This document shows, piece by piece, positions 1-11,037 of a stretch of DNA of 64,000 nt. The notes under the pieces were generated by a model, which saw only the letters and a list, made by a program, of their open reading frames with translations, searched no databases and was not told where the DNA came from. Location of the stretch: assembly GCA_963930645.1 (NCBI GenBank), contig OZ005652.1:269740006-269804005 (forward strand), given 5' to 3'. The stretch is from Salticus scenicus. Lineage: Eukaryota > Arthropoda > Arachnida > Araneae > Salticidae. Made by a program: the position numbers and the translations under genes. The stretch's first letter is position 1. The number at the start of each line of letters is the position of its first letter.

Positions 1-128
1 TACAAATATATGAATACTAATGAAAAACTAGAACGCTTAGTTAATTCTAGATAAAGTAACTGTATCCATTCCGTGAATTAGAAAAAATTAATCTCAATCG
101 TGTGAAGTGATAATTTTTTGCCCCCCCC

Positions 129-159
<31 letters not shown>

Positions 160-3100
160 GTGTACCCAGTTGTGGGCACACTTGAAAAATACGCTAAAAG
201 TGGGAATATATAAGAAAAATCACCATAAATACAGAAAATAACAAAAATAACAAAATCCATTCATTTTGTAAGAATTCAGTGGCCAAAATAACAACAGAAA
301 ATGGCTTTTTTTTTTCAATTTTATTCATCATATTTTTCGTCCTCCAAACCAGAAGTTCAATATGCTTCAAGTAAAAGAATTTGCATGTGTATCGGTACAC
401 TTCAAATGCATCAAATAGTTACACTCGTTGCGTTTGATTGAGTTGGCTGTTGTTAGGCATGGTAGCAGGCGCTCCAAACAGAGGATGCAGAAGTCGACAT
501 AATTATCAGATTGTGGATGATCTTACTTTTATCGCTTTTGGCCGGTAGTTTGACAGGTGGAGTTGCCTTACTTTTTTTAGGCTTCTTCTCGTGGAACACA
601 GATGCTGCGAGGAAATCCATATTCTCGGACAGTCGATATTATGTATTTCTTATCTACTAAGCAATCCTAAATGGATTTAAACAGCGACTTAAAATTCCAT
701 TTCTTCTGGATCGGTTGACATTTCCGTGCTGACCTGTCTAAAAATGCCTAAAAGTATACAAAAACAATAATAAAACATATTATGTGACATAAACGATCAT
801 ATTTGACAATCTGTAAGACAAAAACACGCTTTAAATGAAAAAAAAAAAGTGTGCCCGCAACCGGGAATGTCAGACATCTTTATATAATGACAGAAAAAAC
901 AATTTTCGGTCCACATTTTGGATTAATTCGATATTACATCCCAAAATATAATGAATATAATGCATGAATATACATTACACTTACATAATTGAATTAATTC
1001 ACTTCGATTTATCTCATTCTGAAAACATTCACAATATTTTTTTTTCGATATTTGCACTTACTAAGCAAATGCGTCTATTCAATTAATTGTTAGCCCAAAA
1101 AATGCCTACTGTCACAATGCAAGTTTGACAGTAATCAAATCCACCATATTTGTTTTCGGTTAAAAGAGATGGTGGGGTGACCATAACCTGAGAATGTCCA
1201 TGACAGGAGACATTCCCCTACTTATTTAAAGTAATTAAATATTTAATTTATATTCCGGTAAAAAGTCAAAATTATGATCACATATTCAATAATCTGCATA
1301 AGTTTACATGAAAATGAATAAATAAGTCAAAGCATTTTCAGAAAAGTTTTTAATGCCTTAAATAAAAACTGTACATGATATGAAAGTACTTTAAAACAAT
1401 CTACATATCAATATAAAAACAATGTACATAGTAATTAAAAAAATGAAAACACAATATTTAATTGCTAATATTTTGAATTCATATGATGAATCATTATTTA
1501 TATATTTTCTTATAATTTTTGCGATATAAGTTTACTGTTGTACTCCATCGTAATAAAGGTATAAAGAAATAAGTTTGTAAAATATTTAAATTTCGTTTTT
1601 CTTTTTATTTCATTTTACGTATACGTTTTTTACATGTTTTGAAGTATTAAGAATCGAAAAATCGACGTTGTGTCCATCTCTAAGGTAAACTGTTTTTTTT
1701 TTTTTTTTTTTTTTTGTTGTTGTTGTTGTTGTTAGCTCTTTAGTGTGTTAGCTCGTTGGTCTGTATAAACATTATCTCAACAACTGATGACCGTAAATAT
1801 GTCGGACAAATTTTTAAATATGACTTAAGATACTAAAACGTTGAAGTTATTCGAAATTCGCGAGTTTCCTAACATGGCAAAATGGAGCAATATTTACATA
1901 AATTTGTGTTGCGTTTATTATTGCATTGGGATCACTATGGAGTTGCATAAAAACAAAAGTTTTAAATCACGTAAAATAATAATAATAATAATAAAATAAT
2001 AATAATAATAATAACACATAAGGTATTGAAGTGGAGTAAGGGTGTCCTAGTGGATATGTCATTTAAGACTTCGACCGTACCAAGTGATCAATAGAGTTCC
2101 TTTGTATTAACATGGTTATAGTATGCTTTATAGCAAAAAGTTTTGAGTTTACGTGCTGAAGAAATGAGTACAGTCAACCTCTGCTAATTATTTTAATAGT
2201 AGTTTAGATAACAACCAACATTATTACACGAAACCGAAATGAATTGAATTATTATGTGTTTTCTAGTTCAATTAATTTTTATTTTCCAAATTCAACAATG
2301 CAGGCAGATATTCTAGAAATAATCTTGTATTTCTTTCATATACAATGTTTAAATGCCTAAATTTCTAAATTTTTTATTTTTTTTTAAAGGGGATACAATG
2401 ATGAATAATCCATTATCAAAACATAATAGTTATTAAGCCACGTACGTTTAGTACACTTCTAAAGGTTTTAATTATATGACCATAAGAAATTAACGCTCTT
2501 TTTTTCGACTTTGCCTTGCAGATACCTTTTATTGTAACAAGATATTTTTCAAGTGCATTTAATATTTTTGTCGACCTGTGAGCATAGTTATTTTTCATAA
2601 ACAAAAAAATTCCAATTTAAAATATAAATTATTTTATTTTATTGTATTAACATTTATTTTATTTACTTTTTTATTTATATTACAATTTGAAATGTAACAG
2701 GCAAGGACTGATGCAGTAAAATCATTTCTCTATGACATATACATATAAAATGTTTAGTAGCTTATTCAAAATGGTTCTTCACTTCACCAAACATTGCAAT
2801 TTTTCATTTAGTTCATTAGATTGTAAAATAATTACTTGAAATGAATTTTGATAAACAGACAGGAAATAGTATTATCTTACGCAAGCGTATTCTTCTTGTT
2901 TGAGGTATTTGAAATATATTGTATATTATACAAAACGTAAATAGTAAGGATTTAATAGACAAAAGTATAAGATAAATGTTACTGTAACTAATTCATTAAT
3001 TCACGAAAATGAGTGATTTGGAAAATGGTTTTTTTGCCATCTTAATTTTTTTAAACAAAAAAAAATTAAGTGTATTATACTGCATGTTTGTATAAAATAC

Positions 3101-4330
3101 AGCATTTTTGTCATTTGTTTTTACTTTTTTTAACAATTACATCAAATTATATTTTGAACGTCACAAAACTATGGCGCTATATACTGCTATATATACTACG
3201 TTAATTACAGAAATACTCGTCCTGATGAGGTCTGCCAAAGTATGCAAGCTTTTTACATTCGGATTTCATAGGGAAACGCTGTGGGTATTAAAATTTTAAA
3301 CTTCCTTAAAACAAGAAAAATACTCTTTTTTGAGCAGTTCTAAAATCCAGAAAAAGAAAACATTTAATTTTTAAAGTTATTATAGTCCGTATAATGTATA
3401 CCATTTATTGATTTAGTAATAATTCTGAATGCTGCTAAAATAAATTATTGAGTTTTCGCATTTTTTTTCTTTGTATGAATTTAATTATTTTTTTAATATA
3501 TAAGCATTATTTTTATTTATTTAACTGCTCTAATTATCTTTCTCAGTTTATTGAACAGACTCTAAATGGAACTTTGTTAAACCTGCATACAGAAATTGGT
3601 TGTGTAGTATTTATAGATTAGAATTATTAAGCCTTTGTCCCGTTAATTTTGAGCAACGATTCCAAAATGAATTACAGATTTCAACTCAATATAGGCTTTT
3701 ATATGGGTAAGCCGATGCCTTTTGATGCTGTAAGTCCCATGTATCAGTGACACGGATAACTATTCCGTATATAGCTTTTGTATAATCAATTAATTAAATT
3801 TTCAGTAATTCCAGAGTAATTGTATTTAACAATTAAATGGAGAACTGTAAATGTAAAACATTCTGTTCTGAAGATCTGAAATACTTGCTGTTGAATGTAA
3901 AGCAAACAAGACTAGATATAATGTTAAACGTATTTTCGCAAATACATACATCTGATCTCTAAATTAATAAAACTCTTTTATATAAGATCATTTATTTTTA
4001 ATATCTCATTTAGCATTGTTGGGTGAAATATTGTATACGAAAAAAACAAATAAATAAATATTGCATATTTAAAAATTTAAACATTAGTAGTAACTCGTCT
4101 CAAAATAGATTTTAATGAAGTTTCTGGATTTATTTTTACTTTCTGCTATATACAGATAAAATAATCTGGTGTGTCACTCACACGACTTTTTCTTAACCTG
4201 CATTTCAATACTATATAGATAAATTGCATATTAAGTTTTAAGAACAGCAGTTTAAGATAATAAAATTCAATGTATTTTTAAAATAATCTAAAATAGGTTT
4301 AGGTACAGTTTTATTCGACATGGAATTCTG
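1..4330. other. AT-rich intergenic stretch with no gene seen
   Basis: No conserved protein domain or RNA gene is visible on either strand. The stretch holds low-complexity tracts: C-runs followed by an A-run near 121-158, a T-run followed by GTT repeats near 1693-1732, and a TAA repeat near 1975-2013. A small hairpin built on GTGTACCC/GGGCACAC sits near 161-181, and a related motif follows an A-run near 848-866. The few open frames are short and rich in Phe, Ile, Leu and Lys, as expected from random AT-rich DNA. Confidence 0.6.
453..620 (-). other. Short open frame of 55 codons, unknown
   Basis: An ATG-to-TAA frame of 55 codons lies in a patch that is less AT-rich than its surroundings. The product would be Lys/Pro/Ser-rich in its first half, with a KKPKKSK basic patch near residues 12-18, and contains two GTAAG motifs that resemble splice donors. 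I recognise no family. It could be an exon fragment of a host gene or chance. The composition shift is the only support. Confidence 0.15.
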
Positions 4331-4368
4331 TTGAAGGGGACTACCACCCCCCTCAAGTCCCCGTTCAA
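4331..4368. repeat. Hairpin with TTGAA-GGGGACT arms
   Basis: TTGAA plus GGGGACT at 4331-4342 pairs with AGTCCCC, a bulged G and TTCAA at 4356-4368, around a C-rich loop. It is GC-rich in very AT-rich DNA, so it may be the edge of a dispersed repeat running toward 4650, but no target-site duplication was found. Confidence 0.3.
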
Positions 4369-5339
4369 TTTTAATGCATAAACGTATTCGAAAAAAAAAA
4401 AAGCTGTTATTAATTTGCCTTCAAACTTAAGTGGACACCTAATACGGACTTCAAAGTACCAAATTTGAATTTCCAGCAGTTATTTGTTTTTAAGTTATGA
4501 TAATAACGGTTACAGATACGGATCGACTACTGAAAATTAGACTTTCGTAATCAGAATCCCTCAAAACGTGATTTTTTTTGCAAAAAAACAAATTTGAAAA
4601 TTAAAAAAATTCTTTGTTTAAAGTATGCGTATGAAAAATTAATTTTTCGCCCTGAGCAGTGTTCGTCGACATAATAAAATATAGCAAAGCACTTTCACCA
4701 ATTACATTCAATGGAAAAGAACGTTTAGGTTAATTTTTTGTAGACCTGTATATTGTCTGTACTGAATAAGCACTATAAACAATATTATGTACTAAAATTA
4801 TTTAGTCTTACTTGAAAAACATCTAACACAAAAGGAATTACAATTCTAGCAATTTTCATCTATGGCCGCAGTATATACAGATATTTTGGGTAGCCCTGTA
4901 AATGAATAATTTCTAGCCTACAACAATCTACACAAAACATGCTTTCATGCATGTGATAAATTTTGTTGTTTCCGTTTTGTTTAAGTTAGCCTGTATGTTA
5001 CACTGTACTTATCAGCAATATCCCCATAAACATAATGTATTTTAATTCTCTTGCATGTCCCTGTACACGAACCATATGCTTGATCTCAATGAAAAGTATA
5101 GTGTAGCTTCCCTATATGATGCACATTTATAATACCATCTTTGGATTTTCTTCTATTATTTGTTCTTGAGAAATGCTAATAACAGACAGACATACACACA
5201 TAGACACACATGCAGAGAGACACGCATACACGCACGCAGACCAACCGCTAAAGACGTGATTTTTTTATTCATGGAAACTCAAAATGTGTAAATATAACAA
5301 AAATTCAATTTCGAAAATTTGACCCCAAAACAATACTTT
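4369..5339. other. Intergenic DNA, no gene seen
   Basis: No domain-bearing frame is visible. A purine-rich CA-type tract with ACAGACAGACA and ACACACA motifs lies at about 5183-5243. The part before it (about 5060-5180) may be a weak minus-strand relative of the CTGTCTGTCTG repeat family described at 23283-26397. Confidence 0.4.
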
Positions 5340-5720
5340 CTCTGCCATATATATGGGTAAGAAAAAGTAAAAAGTAACAAATCATGAAATACTTCGACTT
5401 CCGGATTTCAAAAAATTTGACCGTTTCTGTTGCCCGGAGCAGATTTGCACATTTTGTCATACTGTCTGTGTATGTGTATGCGTGTTACCAAAATATTGTA
5501 GGTTCTGTATCTCACGAACCAGTTTATGGTATTCAATATAAATTTATATTCGGCTGGACACTGACTTAATTTGGTAATTATTAGCTTTCAGTATATATTT
5601 CCCAATATGTAGCATTGCTATGCTACAGTTCGTATCATTTAATGAAAGACTGTATCTCAGCTTCTAAACTGTACTAAATATGTGAACTGAAGTGCATTTT
5701 GTTTAGAGATATAAATGTAC
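5340..5720 (+). repeat. Dispersed repeat, family A (diverged copy)
   Basis: This copy shares the order of motifs seen in the better copies near 23.3 and 23.6 kb: a 'cgacttccggattt' block, a CTGTCTGTGTATG tract, then 'ctgtatctcacgaacca' and 'ctggacactgac'. No protein-coding potential is visible. The relationship was judged by eye. Confidence 0.5.
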
Positions 5721-6120
5721 TAAAAATAGTATATGTATAAGACTTGATGAAAGAATTTGTGGATTCAATTCGAGTGAATATTGGTCGACAGGTTTCACTA
5801 TTATGTATCAATTTAACTATGTTAGATAATATCTCAGATAATAAAAAGATAATATCTCAGCTTTCATTACATATAACTGCAAGAAGTTTAATTTGTTATA
5901 TTTATATGGAAATTATTAAAAAGTATGTTTATTCAAGTTGTGTACATACCGGACATTGGATAAATTGTTATGCAGCAATTTAATTCCATTACGGATACGT
6001 AGTATCCCAGGTTCAATAAAACATAAGTTCCTCAACTTAGTGTGTGAAACGGATATTGCGAAAGAAATGTTTATTTAATTTGAGTGTACACTATGTACTA
6101 ATACGTATTTGGACAGTTTC
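5721..6120. other. Intergenic DNA before the Penelope-like element
   Basis: I see nothing of substance here. The open frame across 5744-5983 shows no domain and has AT-rich composition. The 5' part of the Penelope-like element that should precede 6129 is not recognisable. Confidence 0.4.
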
Positions 6121-6128
6121 GAATTTAG

Positions 6129-7177
6129 ATGTTTTGGAAAGAAAAAGTCTATTGTCAGTCTGAAGGTTTACCATGGGTTACCCTCTCTCCCCAATTCTCG
6201 CAGATATTTGCATGCACTATTTCGAGAGCAAGCATTTTAAGAAAATATCTTTTCCTTTTTGGACCCGTTACGTTGACGACACCTTCACGCTTATCGACAT
6301 ATCTCGTCACAATATTGACCATGTTTTAGAAACTTTAAATTCAATTGACAGTAGCATCCAGATTACATATGAAATAGAAAACAATGGCTCCCTTCCATTT
6401 CTTGATACCCTCGTCTCTCGCACTGTAGATGGATTTTCAACCACCGTCTATCGTAAAAATTTTGCAGTCTCCCTTCCTCCCCATGCGCGTTCATGTCACC
6501 CACCTAACCAAAAAATGGCTAGTTTCTATACTTTCGTAAACTCTGCCCTTAATATTTGTTCAAATCCTATTTTATTAAAATCTGAAATTAAATACCTGAA
6601 AGCCATTGCAAATGACAGAGGTTATGACCCTTCCATTATAGGCAAAGCCATCCAAAAATTACAGCTCCCTCGTATTTCGTCTACTAAATCAGCCTCTTCT
6701 AATATCAGTATTGTTTAATCCTATTTTTCTAAATCTAGTCAAACCATAGCTAAAATTCTCAAACAATATGATTTTTAAATAATATTTTCGCCTTCCAATA
6801 AACTCACCTTTTTTCACTTAAAAGATCCCATTGATATGCATAATTCATGGGGCATTTATAGTATTTCCTGTCAGTGTGGTTTATCATATATTGGCCAAAC
6901 TAAACGCAGTCTTAAATATCGTCTAAAAGAACATATGAATTACATACGCAAACAAGAAACCAATAAATCGGCTATTTCTAAACATTACTGTGTGGAAAAT
7001 CATAATTTTAAATTTAATACTGCTAAAATAATTTGCAGACCTAAATCCATTCATGAACTCGATTTCTTTGAAGCTTTTCATATTTATAAAAATTTTAAAA
7101 ACCTTGTAAATTGTGATTTCGCTGTTCCCTATTTGTATGATTGTTGGAAATTTTACATTCAGTCCACATTTTCTTAA
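6129..7177 (+). pseudogene. Penelope-like RT plus GIY-YIG endonuclease, broken
   Basis: The product would copy element RNA into DNA and nick target DNA. The part present starts at the RT 'QSEGLP...MGYPLSPILAD' block, has the catalytic YVDD (frame starting at 6173, residue about 33) and continues with the thumb region to about 6718. After two in-frame TAA codons (6716-6718 and about 6776) the same frame resumes with the GIY-YIG nuclease: GIYSISCQCG, YIGQTKRSLKYRLKEH and a downstream Glu (HELDFFEAFH). The two Cys in SCQCG match the Cys pair that precedes the nuclease core in several Penelope families. A one-base shift at about 6171 separates QSEGLP from MGYPL. The finger domain is absent, so the copy is dead. 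Identity of the family is secure; the subfamily (Neptune/Nematis-like) is a guess. Confidence 0.88.
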
Positions 7178-7234
7178 CTTTTTACACAGCTAACACTCCT
7201 AAATTCGTATTGGCCACACACTCCACCTTTCCCG

Positions 7235-7285
7235 TAATCCTATTGGTTGAACTAAATTCGGTCTCTCTCCTATATATACGAGCAC
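7235..7285 (+). promoter_or_regulatory. Promoter-like stretch of the Penelope-like element
   Basis: An inverted CCAAT box (CCTATTGGTTG, about 7238-7248) is followed by a TATA-like run (CCTATATATACG, about 7269-7280), some 30 bases upstream of the hammerhead-like motif. A promoter upstream of a ribozyme in the terminal repeat is the known arrangement in Penelope-like elements. This is inferred from motif spacing only. Confidence 0.45.
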
Positions 7286-7296
7286 TTCTCCAGATT

Positions 7297-7369
7297 GAGA
7301 ATTCTTTTTGCACTGAAGACGGTACGCTTAAGGCTACCGAAACAGCTGTATGCACCGCAAAAATCTTTC
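7297..7369 (+). ncRNA. Hammerhead-ribozyme-like motif in Penelope-like element
   Basis: The core CTGAAGA (7313-7319) is followed by stem II GGTA/TACC (7321-7324 with 7335-7338), then GAAA (7339-7342). A very short stem III (A7342-T7349, C7343-G7348) leads to the cleavage triplet, GTA (cleavage expected after A7350). Stem I forms from TGCA (7309-7312) with TGCA (7351-7354), then an internal loop CCGC, then TTTT (7305-7308) with AAAA (7359-7362). The tiny stem III is typical of hammerheads reported from Penelope-like elements. One base, C7320, lies unpaired between the core and stem II, so activity is uncertain. Confidence 0.55.
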
Positions 7370-7385
7370 TTTTGGCGTTTCTGAC

Positions 7386-7952
7386 GTAGTAGTTTGTTTG
7401 AGTTTTAATATTCCAACGCCAAGTCTCCTGTTATTATCTAATGTAGTATGCCAAATTTCCTAAAACTGGCTTTGCACTGGCTCTAATACCCCACGTGTTA
7501 TAATTTTAAAAGTGGAGATTTCTATTGAAATACTTTAAATAAACTTTTATATTTTCAGGAATATACGTGGTAGCCTCATAAAAATTTATACACATAATTG
7601 AAAGAATCCTCCTAATCATATACTACAGCCAAAACGCATTTCAAGCATTACTTTTTACAGGGTGAACCAAAACATTTTGACTTTTGTTTAGTATTTTACT
7701 AGTCATCTTTTACCCTTTAGGAAAAAAAGAAAATGCTGAAATATATAAAGTATGACATGTTCTTTAAGTTGCCAAAGTTTCCAGATAATTCCTACAGAAT
7801 ATTTCTAGATATTTGATAAAACGTTTAAATTCGAAAGTGTCCTGATACTCATTGGTAGATAGTGTATATTGAATGACAGATTGCATTGTCATATAAAATA
7901 ATATAGAAGAATGTTTTACGTTTTCTACAAAACAAAATACCTAATATTCGAC
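7386..7952. other. Intergenic DNA, no gene seen
   Basis: No coding domain, RNA gene or clear repeat boundary is visible. It separates the Penelope-like element from the 75-bp tandem array. Confidence 0.4.
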
Positions 7953-8620
7953 AGCATTCCCAGCTAAAAAAATCTGCAAAAAAACTTTTAAAAAAAACTG
8001 CAGAAAAACTGAAGGCAATTGGCACAAGTTTTTTTAAAGTTTTTTTAAAGATATTTTAAAGTCAAAGTTTTTAAAGTCAAACTTCAAAATTTCAGCGAAA
8101 AAACTTTAAAAAAACTTGTTCCATTTACCTTCAGTTTTTCTGCAGTTTTGAAATTCTGCAAAATTTCAGCGAAAAAACTTTAAAAAAACTTGTGCCATTT
8201 ACCTTCAGTTTTTCTGTAGTTTTTGAAATTCTGCAAAATTTCAGCGAAAAAACTTTAAAAAAACTTGTGCCATTTACCTTCAGTTTTTCTGTAGTTTTTG
8301 AAATTCTGCAAAATTTCAGTGAAAAAACTTTAAAAAAACTTGTGCCATTTACCTTCAGTTTTCCTGTAGTTTTTGAAATTCTGCAAAATTTCAGCGAAAA
8401 AACTTTTAAAAAACTTGTTCCATTTACCTTCAGTTTTTCAGTAGTTTTTGAAATTCTGCAAAATTTCCATGAAAAAAACTTGTGCCACATGCCTTCGGTT
8501 TTTATGCTTCTGTGAAAAACTGAAAATACTTATTCCTGTTACTTTCACTTTCTCTGCAGTTTTTAAAATTCTACACAATTTCTATGAAAACCTTAAAAAA
8601 TATTACTGTTCCCCTGCCAC
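7953..8620. repeat. 75-bp tandem repeat array with AT-rich edge motif
   Basis: The motif TTTCAGCGAAAAAACTTT starts near 8090, 8164, 8239, 8314 and 8389, with a diverged copy at 8464: a period of 74-75 bp. Each monomer carries CTTGTGCCATTTACCTTCAG and TTTTTGAAATTCTGCAAAA. Because 75 is a multiple of three, frames of more than 100 codons stay open on both strands by repetition alone; they are not genes. The left edge, near 7960, reads CCCAGCTAAAAAAATCTGCA, the inverse of the edge of the 40-bp array ending near 27532. Confidence 0.9.
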
Positions 8621-8774
8621 ACATAAAAGCCATCTTTTAAAACTAGTTTGTTGTGGCAAACACATGACTCTCTTCTGTGTTTCTATACAAATTCCCTCAG
8701 TAAAAAATAATTTATTAAAATCTATCTTCCATATGATGAATGCAGACAATTTTAATTCTAGAGAAATAATATTA

Positions 8775-10001
8775 GGAGCAGTCAATAAATAACGAGTCAG
8801 AGGCAAATTCCCAGTAATTATTTAATAAAACTCAAAAGTATTGTCCGTAGGTATTTAGGCATTTATTCCATTGTGACAACAGTTGCATAATGCCATGCCC
8901 GTAGAAATTCTTTGGTTGCTGTTTGAAGCAATTGCACACACACTAATTGATTTCATCGTCTATTTGAAATTGGTGTCTCTGCAGTGCATTTTTATGTTCA
9001 AGATGTGGAAGTCATATACGGACAGATCTGGACTATAGGAGGGGTGGATCAGGACTTCCCACTTGAACTTCTGCAGACATTCCTGTGTTGCGTTGGCTAA
9101 GTGTGATGGTCTAGCATTGTCGTGCAACAGGATGACACCTCGAGAAAGTTAACTGGGAGGTTTTGATTTGATTGCATTCCTGAGCTTCAATAAGGTTTTA
9201 CAATACCACTGAGCATTGACCGTAGCTCCATGCTCCAAGAAATCGATGAGGAGTGGTTCATTATGATTGAAGAAGAATTAAAGCAGTACCTTGCTGGCAC
9301 TAGTGTGGAGGGGAATCTGTGTGCTTCCACTAAAGACTTAGCCGTTTTGACTCCGGCTAAAAGAAATTTGTCTCCATCAATGTTGTAACGCTGCAATGCT
9401 TGCAGACACATGGCCATGTGGCAGCCCTCTTGTGCCGGTGTCAAGCGATGCGGGACCTACTGCGTGCACACTTTACGGAACTTCAAACTGTCCTTGATGA
9501 TTTCATGAACTGTACCATGGCTAAGCCCCACTGATACAGAAATCTCGTCTACTGTTAGACGACGGTCTTTCTTTATGAGCTCATGCACTTTTGCAACATG
9601 TTCTTCTGTAACACACTTCGGTGCTCCAGTCCAGGGATCATCACCGATCGATCTGCATCCTTCGTGAAAGCGCTTATTCCACTCCTGAACTCTTGCCCAT
9701 GACATACAGTAATCCCCATAGATCATTTCTATTCGTCTATCAATTTTACATCCTAAAATACTTTCCGCTGCCAAAAAACACACAACACCACACTACTCAG
9801 CTTTGGATGCCTCCATTCCACGTCACTTTCAAAAATGAAAAGACTGGATGTGGCTGATGCTGGGTTATATTTTTTTCACTCCTTGCCAGACAAGTAACGG
9901 CATCTGGCGAGAGAAATGTGCATGAATCATTAGGCTGTACTTTTCTACATAACTATACTTTTTGTGAAATATTCACTGACTCGTTATTTATTGACTGCCA
10001 A
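8775..10001 (-). mobile_element. Mariner DNA transposon, 1.23 kb, dead
   Basis: The terminal inverted repeats share GCAGTCAATAAATAACGAG (8778-8796) with its reverse complement near 9979-9997, and TA dinucleotides flank both ends (8773-8774 and 10002-10003). The length and a single minus-strand transposase gene are typical of mariner elements. The frame is broken, so it cannot supply its own transposase. Confidence 0.92.
8832..9816 (-). pseudogene. Mariner transposase (DD34D type), broken
   Basis: The transposase would cut and paste the element at TA sites. Reading on the minus strand from ATG at 9816, the start is MEASKAE, then TAG, then the N-terminal helix-turn-helix region with WNKRFHEG (mariner-type WxxRFxxG). 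The second helix-turn-helix follows with LTVDEISVSVGLSHGTVHEI. Another TAG near 9464-9466 replaces the expected Trp of the WVPH linker. The region of the first catalytic Asp (about 9300-9360) is scrambled by a frameshift. The second and third Asp survive as LLHDNARP and YSPDLSVYDFH near 9055-9160. The C-terminus ends QQPKNFYGHG... with TGA at 8832-8834. Many lesions make this an old, inactive copy. Confidence 0.9.
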
Positions 10002-10084
10002 TATAATAGCACTAAATATGCAAAAAAAAAAAAAAAAAAAAAAAATTAAATATGCCTTTTTTTTTTCTTAATTTTAACCCCAAA

Positions 10085-10680
10085 CTAAAAATCATAAGTT
10101 TCTTTTAAACTACCACACATTGATGGTTCAACCATTTTCTTCAAAAGGTGTTGATGAGCTCATTTGGAAGATACTCATAAGGAAAATTTGCCCCTCTTGG
10201 GAGGGACTTTCCTTTTGAGTTGGGGGGGGGAGATGCTTGCACATTTACAAAAAAATTTCCCAGCTGACTATCACTAATATAGATACTTCTTTTTAATTTC
10301 ATAATGATTATTAAAAAACAATTCACTTTATGTGCATTTACATGAAATGTTTATTCTGCAATGTAAAAAATTAAAGGAAAAAAAAAAAAAAAAAAAAGCT
10401 AAATGACAATCCCATTTGTTGGATGATTTTTACCAAAAGTTTCTAGGCATTAATTTAGGTATATCAAGTTGCAACTACATATCAAATTTTATGAAATTCT
10501 GAGTAGTATAGTTCCTGAGATACAGTTGTTAAAAAATTTTGTCACACACAGATATTTTCTAAAAATAGTCAAATCATGTTCTAGACATCTCAAAACATGT
10601 AAAACCATTGAAAAACCTCAAGTCTAAGATTTTTATGAATCCAATACCATCTTCTATTGAATATAAAAGAATGTAAAAAC
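10085..10680 (-). repeat. Dispersed repeat, family A, minus strand
   Basis: The order of motifs mirrors the minus-strand copy at 25735-26397. In turn these are 'gatggttcaaccat', the GAGGGACTTTCC block beside a G-run, 'ttaatttaggtatatcaagttgcaactac', 'gttcctgagatacag', and 'aaacatgtaaaaccattgaaaaacc'. It ends with 'ctattgaatataaaagaatgtaaa'. An A-run of about 25 bases lies at 10021-10045 just outside. No protein is encoded. Confidence 0.7.
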
Positions 10681-10711
10681 AAGTTATGCACATTTTAACA
10701 AAATATTTTAA

Positions 10712-11037
10712 TTTAATTTAATTTAGAAATTTATTCATCAACCATGAAAGTTCATTTCAGAAAAAATTGCAGTGGAAGAGTGATTTTTTATACCATGTGA
10801 AAAATACCAGAGCCGGGAATCAAACCCGGGCCTTTCGCTTATACTCAAACCAAGGAGCTACCCTGGCTGATTACAAGCTAGGCATTTCTCACATAACATT
10901 CATTGGCAGTCACTGAGTCTGTAAACACAGCTATATCAAGTGACATTATTAATCATGGCACAACTTCAATAGACCACGAAATTTTAATTTAATTTAGAAA
11001 TTTATTCGTCAACCATGAAAGTTCATTTTAGAAAAAT
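10712..11037 (-). repeat. Tandem-type repeat with embedded tRNA-like sequence
   Basis: A ~50-bp segment, TTTAGAAATTTATTC followed by CAACCATGAAAGTTCATTT, occurs at about 10726-10763 and again at about 10992-11029. It therefore brackets a ~270-bp unit as if it were a tandem monomer junction. The unit contains a minus-strand tRNA-like sequence and a body ('gctaggcatttctcacataac...cactgagtctg...atagaccacgaaattt') that is shared with the repeat at 60315-60770. Confidence 0.7.
10806..10867 (-). pseudogene. tRNA-like sequence with shortened anticodon arm
   Basis: On the minus strand it begins GCCAGGGTAGCTC and ends with a T-arm CCCGGGTTTGATTCCCGG and the 3' acceptor strand CTCTGGT, which pairs with the 5' GCCAGGG. 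The D-arm/anticodon region is about nine bases shorter than in the two copies at 60 kb, so no normal cloverleaf forms. The B-box-like GGTTTGATTCC is retained. Confidence 0.65.

Larger units (their letters stand above)
6129..7385 (+). mobile_element. Penelope-like retroelement, 5'-truncated
   Basis: The element is recognised by a reverse transcriptase core followed on the same strand by a GIY-YIG endonuclease domain, an order known only from endonuclease-bearing Penelope-like elements. It then continues into a non-coding 3' part with a promoter-like stretch and a hammerhead-like motif, features known from the long terminal regions of this class. The N-terminal half of the RT is missing, so this is a truncated copy. 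No target-site duplication could be assigned and the 3' edge is approximate. Confidence 0.85.

Noticed and set aside
8131..8515. Frames of 119 and 107 codons on opposite strands
   Set aside because: They lie in a 75-bp tandem repeat whose period is a multiple of three; any frame without a stop in one monomer stays open.
8090..8540. Possible CRISPR array
   Set aside because: There are no unique spacers between repeats; monomers are contiguous, and the rest of the window is eukaryotic.
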